Of a DNA stretch of 32,560 nt, positions 25,006 to 32,302 are shown one piece after another (the first letter of the stretch is position 1; each line of letters starts with the position of its first letter). The position numbers were made by a program, and so were the translations under genes. A model generated the notes under the pieces. It saw nothing but the letters and a program-made list of their open reading frames with translations, did no database searches and was not told the DNA's origin. The stretch is from Bacteroidales bacterium (GTDB lineage: Bacteria; Bacteroidota; Bacteroidia; Bacteroidales; UBA932), in NCBI GenBank assembly GCA_017454905.1, contig JAFTCB010000003.1:1-32560 (forward strand). Reading direction: 5' to 3'.

Positions 25006-25422
25006 ATGAAGTACAAAGCTATAAAATTTTTCGGGATTAGCGCCTTGTTGCTCCTGCCTTTGTGGGCCGGTGCACAGCAGCAGCCCCAGAGCGAAGAAGA
25101 AGAACTCAAGCAGCTCCGCGAAGCCATCGACCGCCAGGTCGACAGCTACACCGACCTGCTGGACCTGGAGGACTGGCAGACCTTCTACCTGGACTCCATC
25201 CTCACCCACGACTACAGTGCGATGCGCGAGGAGCTCAAGGGTCTGCGCGACGCCAAGATGACCAACTCCGACCTCTACATCCGCACCCAGGACAAGTGGT
25301 CCGAGCAGATCTACAACGCCCTGCACAAGGTCTTCAACGAGGCCCAGTGGAACAAGTATCTCAAGACCGGGGCCGCCCGGGAAAAGAAGTCCCGCGACAA
25401 GCGCGCGGCCAAACGACAGTAA
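25006..25422 (+). CDS. Small secreted helical protein with basic C-terminal tail, unknown function
   Basis: The 138-residue protein has a signal peptide (residues 1 to about 23, ending WAGAQ), an acidic stretch EEEELKQL, an all-helical middle with several Trp and Tyr residues (EDWQTFYLD, DKWSEQIY, EAQWNKYL), and a strongly basic end (AAREKKSRDKRAAKRQ). I do not recognise a named domain. Size, export and helical character recall Spy/CpxP-like periplasmic proteins, but their LTxxQ motifs are not seen. It is followed after one base by pheS, so the two are co-transcribed and probably coupled. The basic Lys/Arg/Ala tail resembles that of the plug-only protein at 331-783. Confidence 0.75.
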   Translation: MKYKAIKFFGISALLLLPLWAGAQQQPQSEEEELKQLREAIDRQVDSYTDLLDLEDWQTFYLDSILTHDYSAMREELKGLRDAKMTNSDLYIRTQDKWSEQIYNALHKVFNEAQWNKYLKTGAAREKKSRDKRAAKRQ

Positions 25423-25423
25423 T

Positions 25424-26461
25424 ATGAAAAGAGAAGATATCGACAAGGTGCTTGCGGAGCTGAAGTCGCTCCAGTGCAAGACCCAGAAGGAAGTCGAAGA
25501 GGCGCGGGTGCGCTTCCTCGGCAAGAAAGGTGAGATCACCGCGCTGTTCGACGAGTTCCGCTCCGTGGACAAGGAGATGAAGCGCGAGTTCGGCCGCACG
25601 CTCAACGAGCTCAAGAACGCCGCCATGGAGACGATCGACCGTCTCCGCGAAACGGTCGGCGAAGAGGGCGGCAAGGAAGGTCCCCGCGAGGACCTCACGA
25701 TGCCGGGCGACCCGCTGGAGCTGGGCTCCCGCCACCCGGTGTCCATCGTCCGCCAGGAGATCGTGGATATCTTCCGCAAATTCGGCTACGACGTGGCCGA
25801 GGGCCCCGAAGTGGAGGACGACTACCATGTCTTCGAGGCGCTCAACTTCCCGCCGAACCATCCGGCCCGCGACATGCAGGATACCTTCTTCGTGTCCACC
25901 GGCCATCCCAACCCGCTGCTGCTCCGCACCCACACCTCCAGCGTGCAGGTGCGCACGATGGAGCGGATGAAACCGCCGATCCGCGTGATCTGCCCGGGCC
26001 GCGTGTTCCGCAACGAGGCCATCAGTGCCCGTGCCCACTGCATCTTCCACCAGGTCGAAGGCCTCTACATCGACGAGAACGTGACCTTCGCCGACCTCAA
26101 GCAGGCCATCCTGCTGTTCGCCCGGGAGATGTTCGGTCCCGAGACCGAGATCCGGATGCGGCCGTCCTTCTTCCCCTTCACCGAGCCGTCCGCCGAGGTG
26201 GACGTCAGCTGCAACATCTGCCACGGCAAGGGCTGCAACATCTGCAAGGGGACCGGCTGGCTGGAGATCCTGGGCTGCGGCATGGTGGACCCCAACGTGC
26301 TCGAGGCCAGCGGGATCGACTCCAAGAAATACACCGGCTTCGCCTTCGGAATGGGCCTGGAGCGCATCGCGATGCTCAAGTGGCGGGTCAACGACCTGCG
26401 CCACTACTTCGAGAATGACATGCGCTTCCTCCAGGAGTTCAACTCCGCCGTCGAAGTCTAG
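25424..26461 (+). CDS. pheS: Phenylalanyl-tRNA synthetase alpha subunit
   Basis: The 345-residue catalytic subunit charges tRNA-Phe as an alpha2-beta2 enzyme with PheT, which is not in the window. An N-terminal coiled coil (about 1-85) binds tRNA. The class-II motifs follow: GRVFRNE, HCIFHQVEGL and GMGLERIAM. The amino-acid pocket has GFAFG with Ala307, the position known to control discrimination against p-halo-phenylalanine. A CNIC-x4-CNIC cluster (Cys263, 266, 271, 274) is a zinc-ribbon-like insertion common in this phylum. It starts one base after the small secreted protein and ends at a hairpin. Confidence 0.96.
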   Translation: MKREDIDKVLAELKSLQCKTQKEVEEARVRFLGKKGEITALFDEFRSVDKEMKREFGRTLNELKNAAMETIDRLRETVGEEGGKEGPREDLTMPGDPLELGSRHPVSIVRQEIVDIFRKFGYDVAEGPEVEDDYHVFEALNFPPNHPARDMQDTFFVSTGHPNPLLLRTHTSSVQVRTMERMKPPIRVICPGRVFRNEAISARAHCIFHQVEGLYIDENVTFADLKQAILLFAREMFGPETEIRMRPSFFPFTEPSAEVDVSCNICHGKGCNICKGTGWLEILGCGMVDPNVLEASGIDSKKYTGFAFGMGLERIAMLKWRVNDLRHYFENDMRFLQEFNSAVEV

Positions 26462-26470
26462 AGATAAAAA

Positions 26471-26505
26471 GGGATCCGCCTCCGGATTTGACAGGAGGCG
26501 GACCC
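26471..26505 (+). terminator. Terminator after pheS
   Basis: GGG-A-TCCGCCTCC (26471-26483) pairs with GGAGGCGGACCC (26494-26505), 12 pairs with one bulged A and a 10-base loop. It is followed by TGTGTTCTT. It separates pheS from the queuosine genes. Confidence 0.75.
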
Positions 26506-26540
26506 TGTGTTCTTGAAACCACGTAAAAAAACAAGGAAAA

Positions 26541-27239
26541 ATGTCAAAAAAAGTTTTCACCACCCGATTCCTGGTGATGGCAGTCTCGCTGATCGTCTGC
26601 CTCATCACTTCCAATTTCTTCGTTCCGCGTCTCTGGCAGGTCGCCGGGCTGCCCCTGCAGCTCTCCGGTGCCGTGCTGCTGTTCCCGGTGTCATATATCC
26701 TCAATGACTGCATCACGGAGGTGTACGGCTACCGCAAGGCGCGCTTCGTCATCTGGCTGGCCTTCCTGCTCAGCTTCTTCGTGGCGATGATGGCCCAGCT
26801 GATCTGCTGGCTGCCCGCGCCGCTCCAGGACGGGAGCAAGCCCGTGGCCGAGAGCTTCAACAGCCTGTTCTCGATGGTACCCAAGACCACGGCCGCCTCG
26901 CTGATCGCCTTCTTCTGCGGCTCCTCCGTCAACGCCTGGATCATGAGCCGGATGAAAGTGGCATCCCACGGCAAGGGATTCGCTGTCCGCGCCATCCTCT
27001 CCTCGCTCGGCGGCGAACTGGCCGACTCGGTCATCTTCTTCCCGATCGTGTTCACCGGCGTGATGCCCCTGGGCGCCGTGCTCCAGCTGGCCGTGACGCA
27101 GGTCTGTGCCAAGGTCCTCTACGAGATCATCGTACTCCCGGTGACCACCTGGTTCGTACGCCGCGTCAAGGCCGTGGAAGGGATCGACACCTACGACGAG
27201 CACATCTCCTACAACCCTTTCAGAATCAAAGACATCTAA
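26541..27239 (+). CDS. yhhQ: Queuosine precursor transporter (VUT family)
   Basis: The 232-residue inner-membrane protein has about six membrane segments (near residues 8-28, 38-58, 68-92, 112-128, 150-172 and 178-205). The family motif NDCITEVYGYRKAR (about 54-68) marks the YhhQ/VUT family that imports preQ0 or preQ1 in bacteria. The start is preceded by AAGGAAAA, one of the few recognisable ribosome-binding stretches in the window. It is followed after three bases by queF, which acts on the same compound; this strongly supports the substrate assignment. Confidence 0.92.
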   Translation: MSKKVFTTRFLVMAVSLIVCLITSNFFVPRLWQVAGLPLQLSGAVLLFPVSYILNDCITEVYGYRKARFVIWLAFLLSFFVAMMAQLICWLPAPLQDGSKPVAESFNSLFSMVPKTTAASLIAFFCGSSVNAWIMSRMKVASHGKGFAVRAILSSLGGELADSVIFFPIVFTGVMPLGAVLQLAVTQVCAKVLYEIIVLPVTTWFVRRVKAVEGIDTYDEHISYNPFRIKDI

Positions 27240-27242
27240 TCA

Positions 27243-27698
27243 ATGGACAGAACCAAGGACGACCTGCAGGCCCTGGGCCGCAAGACTGCCTACAGCCAGG
27301 ATTATGATCCCGGCGTACTCGAGACCTTCGAGAACAAGCACCGCGACAACGACTACTGGGTACGCTTCAACTGCCCGGAGTTCACCACGCTGTGCCCCAT
27401 CACGGGACAGCCGGACTTCGCCGAGATCCGTATCAGCTACATCCCCGACGTGCGGATGGTCGAGAGCAAGAGCCTCAAGCTCTACCTGTTCAGCTTCCGC
27501 AGCCACGGCGATTTCCACGAAGACTGCGTGAACACGATCATGAAGGACCTGATCCGGCTGATGGACCCCAAGTACATCGAGGTCACGGGCTTCTTCACCC
27601 CGCGCGGCGGCATCTCCATCTACCCCTACGCCAACTACGGCCGTCCGGGTACGAAATACGAAGCGCTGGCAGAGCAGCGCTTCGCTTCGCACGAATAA
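27243..27698 (+). CDS. queF: NADPH-dependent 7-cyano-7-deazaguanine (preQ0) reductase
   Basis: The 151-residue cytoplasmic enzyme reduces the nitrile of preQ0 to the amine preQ1 in queuosine synthesis. It is a type-I, unimodular QueF. Catalytic Cys51 and Asp58 lie in [11 protein letters not shown], the QueF motif ESKSLKLY (74-81) binds NADPH, and HGDFHEDC follows. It is adjacent to the precursor transporter, suggesting salvage of preQ0 from the gut. The tRNA-inserting enzyme (Tgt) and the de novo enzymes are not in this window. Confidence 0.95.
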   Translation: MDRTKDDLQALGRKTAYSQDYDPGVLETFENKHRDNDYWVRFNCPEFTTLCPITGQPDFAEIRISYIPDVRMVESKSLKLYLFSFRSHGDFHEDCVNTIMKDLIRLMDPKYIEVTGFFTPRGGISIYPYANYGRPGTKYEALAEQRFASHE

Positions 27699-27725
27699 TC
27701 CCAGCAGAAACGATCCGCGCGCCAC

Positions 27726-30296
27726 ATGATCCAGCTCCTGACCCTCCTCCTCGCCTCCCTGGTCTCCTATGTCAATCCCTTCGTCGGCACGGACGCCCAC
27801 GGGCACACCTTCCCCGGCGCCACCGCGCCCTTCGGGATGGTCCAGCTGGGGCCGGACACCCGCCCCAAGGCAGGCGACTGGGACGGCTGCAGCGGCTACC
27901 ACTACAGCGACTCCGTCATCTACGGATTCAGCCACACGCACCTGAGCGGCACCGGCTGCGACGACCTCTGCGACATCCTCCTGCTGCCCGGCCGGGAGCC
28001 CTCCCGCTTCTCGCATGCGCGGGAAAAGGCCGCCCCCGGCTACTACGAAGTCTTCCTGGACGGCCCGCAGGTGCTCGTGCGGCTCACCGCCGGCAGGCGC
28101 GTCGGCATCCACGAATACACCTTCCCCGCCGGGGCGCAGCCGGAGATCACCCTCGACCTGCGCCACCGCGACCCGCTGGACGCCTGGCGCATCACTCCGC
28201 AGGGACGCACGGCCGTCAGCGGCTGGCGGCAGTCCAGCAGCTGGGCGCGCGGGCAGGACGTCTATTTCTGGATGGAATTCTCCGCCCCGCTCCGCTGCAG
28301 GCTGCAGGACGACGGCCGCCGGGCGGTGCTGCGTTTCCCGCGCAGCGCGCGGACCATCACCGTACGCGTGGGCATCTCTTCCGTCTCGGAGGAAAACGCC
28401 CGGCAGAACCTGCTCTCGGAGCAATCCGCCGGCTTCGAAGCGCAGCGCGCCGCCACGCAGGCCGCCTGGGAGCAGTACCTCGGCAAACTGGACTGCCCCT
28501 GGTGCGACGAAGAGCACCTGCGCCGCTTCTACACCGCCCTCTACCACACGGGCATCCACCCCTCGCTCTACTCTGACGCCAACGGCGAATACCGCGGCAT
28601 GGACCGCCGGGTCCACCGCGCCGACGGCTGGGAGCGCTACACCGTCCTCTCGCTGTGGGACACCTTCCGCGGCGAGCACCCGCTGCTCTGGGAGATCGAG
28701 CCCGAGCGGAGCATGGACTTCCTGAAGACCTTCCTGTCCGTCTACGACGAATGCGGCAAGCTCCCCGTCTGGGAACTCTGGGGCTACGAGACCAACTGCA
28801 TGATCGGCTACAACGCCGCCCCGGTGATCGCCGATGCCCTCGCACGCGGCTTCACCGACTTCGACGTAGAGAAAGCGCTGGAGGCCCTGGTGGCCTCCTC
28901 GAAGCGGCCGGAATTCGGTCTGGACAGCTTCCGCGCCAACGGCCTCGTGCTCGCCGACGATGAGCACGAGAGCGTCTCCAAGACCCTCGAATACGCCTAC
29001 GACGACTGGTGCACCGCGCAGGTCGCGAAATACCTGGGACGCCAGGACCTCTACGAAGAATACATGACCTCCGCGCAATACTGGCGCAACGTCTTCGACC
29101 CCGAAACGGGCTTCATGCGCGCCCGGCTGAACGGCCGCTGGCTCACCCCCTTCGACCCGCGCGAAGTCAACAACCACTACACCGAAGCCAACTCCTGGCA
29201 GTACAGCCTCTTCGTGCCCCAGGACCTCGGGGGGCTGATCGAAGCCCTCGGCGGGCCGGAAGCCCTGGAGCAGCGCCTGGACGGGATGTTCGGCGGCCCG
29301 GAGGGCAACACCGGCCGCACCCAGGCCGACATCACGGGCACCATCGGCCAATACGCCCAGGGCAACGAGCCCAGCCACCACGTGGCCTATCTCTACGACT
29401 ACGCCGGACGCCCCGACAAGCGGCAGGCGCGCGTGGACCAGATCCTGGAGACGCTCTACGGCTCCGGCCCGGACGGCCTCTGCGGCAACGACGACTGCGG
29501 CCAGATGTCCGCCTGGTACGTGCTCAGCGCCCTGGGACGCTACCCCGTCTGCCCGGGCCTCTGCCCTGCTGAACACAGCGAAGGATCTCTCACCCGCATC
29601 CCCAAGACCATCGTCACCAACCCGGCCTTCGTGCTCGAAGGCGACATCTTCACCGACTCCCTGTCCGTCTCCCTCACGGGCGAAGGCGAGATCTGGTACC
29701 GCACCGGCAGCGGGGCCTTCCAGTCCTACCGGGGCCCCTTCACCGTCCGCGAAGCCTGCGAGATGGAAGCCTATGCACAGATCGGCGAACGCCGCAGCTT
29801 CACCACCCGCTGCGCCGTCCACCAGATCGCCCGCGACCGCGACATCTCCATCCGCTCCCGCTACAGCCGCCAGTACACCGCCGGCGGCGACGAAGGGCTC
29901 ATCGACGGCTACCGCGGCCGCCTCAACTGGCGTACCGGCGGCTGGCAGGGCTACCAGGACACCGACTTCGAAGCCGTCGTGGACCTGCGCTCCGAGCGCC
30001 CCGTCCGCCTGATCGGCGCCGGCTTCTGCCAGGACGCCCGTTCCTGGATCTGGATGCCGCGCTACGTGGAATTCTCCGTCTCGCAGGACGGCGAACACTT
30101 CACCCCCGTCGCACGCGTGGACAACACCATGGACGAGCGCGACTACGAAGTGCGCATCTGGGACTGCGAAATCCCGGCGGACACCCGGGCCCGCTACGTC
30201 AAGGTCTTCGCCCGCAACATCGGCACCATCCCCGACTGGCACCCCGGCGCCGGCAGCCCCGGCTTCATCTTCATCGACGAGATCTGGATCAAATAA
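27726..30296 (+). CDS. GH92 alpha-mannosidase with C-terminal discoidin-like domain
   Basis: The 856-residue protein starts with a short hydrophobic signal segment directly before VNPFVGT. The GH92 fold covers about residues 14-680: GHTFPGATAPFGMVQLGPDT, GFSHTHLSGTGC, and the active-site strings NNHYTEANSWQY (Glu487, likely general acid) and GNDDCGQMSAWY (Asp589/590, likely base region). GH92 enzymes are calcium-dependent, inverting alpha-mannosidases acting on N-glycans or yeast mannan. After it, a short CHB_HEX_C-like strand region (about 655-690) and an F5/8 type-C-like domain (about 715-856, ending FIFIDEIWIK) may bind carbohydrate. No SusC/SusD pair is adjacent. The alkaline phosphatase starts eight bases after the stop. 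Linkage preference is unknown. Confidence 0.93.
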   Translation: MIQLLTLLLASLVSYVNPFVGTDAHGHTFPGATAPFGMVQLGPDTRPKAGDWDGCSGYHYSDSVIYGFSHTHLSGTGCDDLCDILLLPGREPSRFSHAREKAAPGYYEVFLDGPQVLVRLTAGRRVGIHEYTFPAGAQPEITLDLRHRDPLDAWRITPQGRTAVSGWRQSSSWARGQDVYFWMEFSAPLRCRLQDDGRRAVLRFPRSARTITVRVGISSVSEENARQNLLSEQSAGFEAQRAATQAAWEQYLGKLDCPWCDEEHLRRFYTALYHTGIHPSLYSDANGEYRGMDRRVHRADGWERYTVLSLWDTFRGEHPLLWEIEPERSMDFLKTFLSVYDECGKLPVWELWGYETNCMIGYNAAPVIADALARGFTDFDVEKALEALVASSKRPEFGLDSFRANGLVLADDEHESVSKTLEYAYDDWCTAQVAKYLGRQDLYEEYMTSAQYWRNVFDPETGFMRARLNGRWLTPFDPREVNNHYTEANSWQYSLFVPQDLGGLIEALGGPEALEQRLDGMFGGPEGNTGRTQADITGTIGQYAQGNEPSHHVAYLYDYAGRPDKRQARVDQILETLYGSGPDGLCGNDDCGQMSAWYVLSALGRYPVCPGLCPAEHSEGSLTRIPKTIVTNPAFVLEGDIFTDSLSVSLTGEGEIWYRTGSGAFQSYRGPFTVREACEMEAYAQIGERRSFTTRCAVHQIARDRDISIRSRYSRQYTAGGDEGLIDGYRGRLNWRTGGWQGYQDTDFEAVVDLRSERPVRLIGAGFCQDARSWIWMPRYVEFSVSQDGEHFTPVARVDNTMDERDYEVRIWDCEIPADTRARYVKVFARNIGTIPDWHPGAGSPGFIFIDEIWIK

Positions 30297-30304
30297 CCGT
30301 TAGT

Positions 30305-31456
30305 ATGTACAAAAAACTCCTCCTGCTCCCCGCGCTGCTCTGCGCCGCGCTCACCCTCTCCGCCCAGGCCCCGAACACTGAAGTCAAGGCCGCGGCCGGC
30401 GAGACCCACGCCATCCACCAGGGCTCCTACACCCCGTCCTTTGCCGTGGACGGCAGCCACCGGCGCGTTCGCAACGTCATCCTGCTCATCGGCGACGGCA
30501 TGGGCGTCGGCGCCGTCAACGCCGCCATGTACGCCAACGGCGGCGAACTCACGATGACCAAGCTGCGCACCGTCGGCTTCGTGCGCACCCAGTCCGCCGA
30601 CAACTTCACCACGGACTCCGCAGCCTCCGGCACAGCCTACGCCACGGGGCAGAAGACCAACAACGGCTACCTCGGCATGAACCCGGCCAAAGAGGTCATC
30701 CCCAACATCCCCGAGATCCTCGCCCCGCTGGGCTACGCCTGCGGCGTGCTCTCCACGGACGACCTCAACGGCGCCACCCCCGCGGCCTTCTTCGCGCATC
30801 AGCCCGCCCGCGGGATGAAAGACGAGATCTGGGCCGACCTGCCCGGCAGCAGCCTCCTTTTCGCCTCCGCCGGCACGCAGGCCACCTTCGAGGGCCTGCC
30901 CTTCGCCACGCAGGAAGAAATCCGCCGCCGCTACACGGTGGTCTATGACCCCGATGACGACGACGCAAATGACTCCGAGCGCCTGCTGTACCTGCCGAAG
31001 ACCGTCACCCTCGACCGGGGCGACTACCTCCCCGCCACCACGGAAATGGCCATCGAATACCTCTCCGAGCGCAGCCGGAAGGGATTCTTCCTGATGGTCG
31101 AAGGCGCCCGCATCGACAAATGCGAACACGCCAACGACTTCCCTGGCGCCGTCAGCGAAACCCTCGACTTCGACAAAGCCATCGAAGCTGCCGTCCGCTT
31201 CGCCGAGCGCGACGGCCACACCCTCGTCATCATCAGCGCCGACCACGAGACCGGCGCCACCATCCTCTCCAAAGCCGAACCCGGAACCGGCTACGCCCGC
31301 GGCATCTTCGCCTCCAAAGGCCACACCCCGATGATGGTCCCCCTCTTCGCCTACGGCCCCCGCTCCCGCGAATTTGCCGGCACCCAGGAAAACAGCGACG
31401 TCGCCCGCAAAATCCTCCAGATCCTCACTGGGAAAAAATACTTGGAAAACAAATAA
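30305..31456 (+). CDS. Alkaline phosphatase (PhoA family), secreted
   Basis: The 383-residue protein has a signal peptide (about 1-21, LSAQ). The metal sites are complete: Asp in LIGDGMG, nucleophile Ser105 in DSAASGTA, Glu and Asp in VEGARIDK, His in EHAND, Asp-His in SADHETG, and His in KGHTPMM. The usual IDWxxHAND is IDKCEHAND, so a Lys replaces Trp near the active site. The enzyme is shorter than E. coli PhoA (about 450). It hydrolyses phosphate monoesters in the periplasm. It lies eight bases downstream of the GH92 gene, suggesting a role on phosphorylated mannose glycans or simply phosphate scavenging; no Pho box was identified. Confidence 0.93.
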   Translation: MYKKLLLLPALLCAALTLSAQAPNTEVKAAAGETHAIHQGSYTPSFAVDGSHRRVRNVILLIGDGMGVGAVNAAMYANGGELTMTKLRTVGFVRTQSADNFTTDSAASGTAYATGQKTNNGYLGMNPAKEVIPNIPEILAPLGYACGVLSTDDLNGATPAAFFAHQPARGMKDEIWADLPGSSLLFASAGTQATFEGLPFATQEEIRRRYTVVYDPDDDDANDSERLLYLPKTVTLDRGDYLPATTEMAIEYLSERSRKGFFLMVEGARIDKCEHANDFPGAVSETLDFDKAIEAAVRFAERDGHTLVIISADHETGATILSKAEPGTGYARGIFASKGHTPMMVPLFAYGPRSREFAGTQENSDVARKILQILTGKKYLENK

Positions 31457-31471
31457 ATTGTTGTAACTTTG
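31441..31471 (+). promoter_or_regulatory. Promoter of tRNA-Ser
   Basis: CTTG (31441-31444), 19 bases and a perfect TAACTTTG box (31464-31471). It begins within the last codons of the phosphatase gene, and transcription would start about 45 bases before the tRNA. TTCCAA-GT-TTGGAA (31490-31503) is a small palindrome in that leader. Confidence 0.6.
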
Positions 31472-31522
31472 TCATCCCAAAACGGAGAATTCCAAGTTTG
31501 GAAACCGACCGGATGGTTGACT

Positions 31523-31609
31523 GGAGAGGTGGGAGAGTGGCTGAATCCACAGGTTTGCTAAACCTGCATACGGGTAACCGTATCACGAGTTCGAATCTCG
31601 TCCTCTCCG
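31523..31609 (+). tRNA. tRNA-Ser(GCU)
   Basis: An 87-base class-II tRNA. The acceptor stem is GGAGAGG (31523-31529) with CCTCTCC (31602-31608) and discriminator G31609. The anticodon loop TTGCTAA gives anticodon GCU, reading AGC and AGU. A long variable arm (ATACGG..CCGTAT) and the T arm CGAG-TTCGAAT-CTCG are present. CCA is not encoded. Confidence 0.95.
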
Positions 31610-31615
31610 CGCTAT

Positions 31616-31800
31616 GCAATCGCAAGCAGGTGCCGCGCTGAAAAGCGCGGCATTTCCGTATAGGAGCGGACCGGACCGAAAGCTCGCTTTCGTCCGCCCG
31701 CTCCTATACGGAAACAGGGCCCTTCGGGCCCACCTGCACGGCGATTGCTCCCGGACAGCACGAGAAGTGCGAAGGCGCGCAGCGCCTGAGCAAATCTCGC
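31616..31800 (+). other. Dense nested inverted repeats, candidate structured RNA or palindromic element
   Basis: The outer stems GCAATCGC/GCGATTGC (31616-31623 / 31741-31748) and GCAGGTG/CACCTGC (31626-31632 / 31731-31737) enclose three hairpins. These are a 7-8-pair stem with a GAAA loop (31633-31650), a long stem with 17-base perfect arms (31653-31669 / 31698-31714) continued by CGAAAG/CTTTCG, and GGGCCC-TTC-GGGCCC (31717-31731). A second fold uses the same strand 31741-31750 with GAGCAA and TCGC at 31788-31800 and encloses hairpins at 31758-31770 and 31773-31787. The two folds exclude each other. No plausible protein is encoded on either strand. Confidence 0.65.
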
Positions 31801-32095
31801 CCAGCGCCGCAATCCCATCATTGACGAAGAATCCACACCTAAGACTGGAAACACTACCCAAAAGACTACCCAAAAGAAATCTTCCACTACCCCAAAACCC
31901 ATCGGCGAGACTGCCCAAAAGATTCTCGACTTACTGATAGAGGATCCATATTTGACCCGTCAGGCTCTGGCTCCGATTCTTGATCTGACTCCCGATGGCG
32001 TGAAATACCATCTGAACAAACTCCAAAGAGACGGATATCTTGAGCGTAAAGAAGGCCGTAAAACCGGGCGATGGAAAGTCCTGATCAAGAAATAG
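31790..32095 (+). pseudogene. 3' remnant of a winged-helix (AlbA_2-type) regulator gene
   Basis: After a TGA at 31787, one frame is open to TAG 32093-32095 but has no ATG, GTG or TTG before the domain begins; the first possible codon is a TTG in the middle of the helix region. The translation has a Thr/Gln/Lys-rich linker (NTTQKTTQK) and then a winged-helix unit: ETAQKILDLL, LTRQALAPILDLTPDGVKYH, LNKLQRDGYLERKEG, RWKVLI. This is the typical C-terminal end of Bacteroidales AlbA_2/Schlafen-like regulators, which have an N-terminal domain of 300 or more residues missing here. The 12-base unit ACTACCCAAAAG is repeated exactly (31853-31864, 31865-31876). It joins the palindromic region directly, so the 5' part was probably lost by deletion. 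Confidence 0.65.
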
Positions 32096-32190
32096 TGCCA
32101 TCTCCAGCTTGCTTGTTTTCGTGGCAACTCTCCCCTGTGTTTATACATCAGGGGGTATTGAGTTACCCCGTACCCTTTTTTGACGACAAT
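32096..32190. other. Non-coding stretch with a small hairpin
   Basis: CCCCTGTGT (32132-32140) can pair with ACA-T-CAGGGG (32145-32154), nine pairs with one bulge and a TTAT loop. A CCCTTTTTT tract follows near 32173-32181. It may be a leftover terminator of the regulator remnant; otherwise I see nothing. Confidence 0.35.
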
Positions 32191-32208
32191 TTCCGGGCAA
32201 GCCCGGAA
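32191..32208. repeat. REP-like palindrome, copy 2
   Basis: TTCCGGGC (32191-32198) and GCCCGGAA (32201-32208) form a perfect 8-base inverted repeat around AA. On the minus strand the string CATTCCGGGCTTG is identical to copy 1 at 24974-24986. Confidence 0.6.
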
Positions 32209-32232
32209 TGATCACAACACTCAAAATGCCAA

Positions 32233-32262
32233 CTGCCGCCACCTCCTTTGAGATGACGGCAG
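32233..32262 (-). terminator. Terminator of the FtsX-like permease gene
   Basis: On the minus strand CTGCCGTCATCTC (32262 to 32250) pairs with GAGGTGGCGGCAG (32245 to 32233), 13 pairs including two G-U, with an AAAG loop. It is followed by TTGGCATTTTG. It lies about 40 bases after the permease stop. Confidence 0.7.
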
Positions 32263-32302
32263 ATTCGAAAAATGTTTAAGTTTAATCGCGCTTATGAAAA
32301 AC

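Noticed and set aside
27240-30242. A 1000-codon open frame on the minus strand opposite queF and the GH92 gene
   Set aside because: Its translation is Val/Ala/Gly/Asp-rich with no motif, as expected for the complement of a G/C-rich gene. The plus-strand genes here have full family motifs.
31593-31816. Possible attachment-site duplication: AATCTCG of the tRNA 3' end and AATCTCG at 31793
   Set aside because: Only about seven bases plus a few scattered matches agree, too short for an att repeat, and no integrase is present.
31583-31937. Short frames of about 100 codons on both strands after tRNA-Ser
   Set aside because: They run through perfect inverted repeats and the tRNA, have no recognisable motif, and mirror each other across the palindromes.
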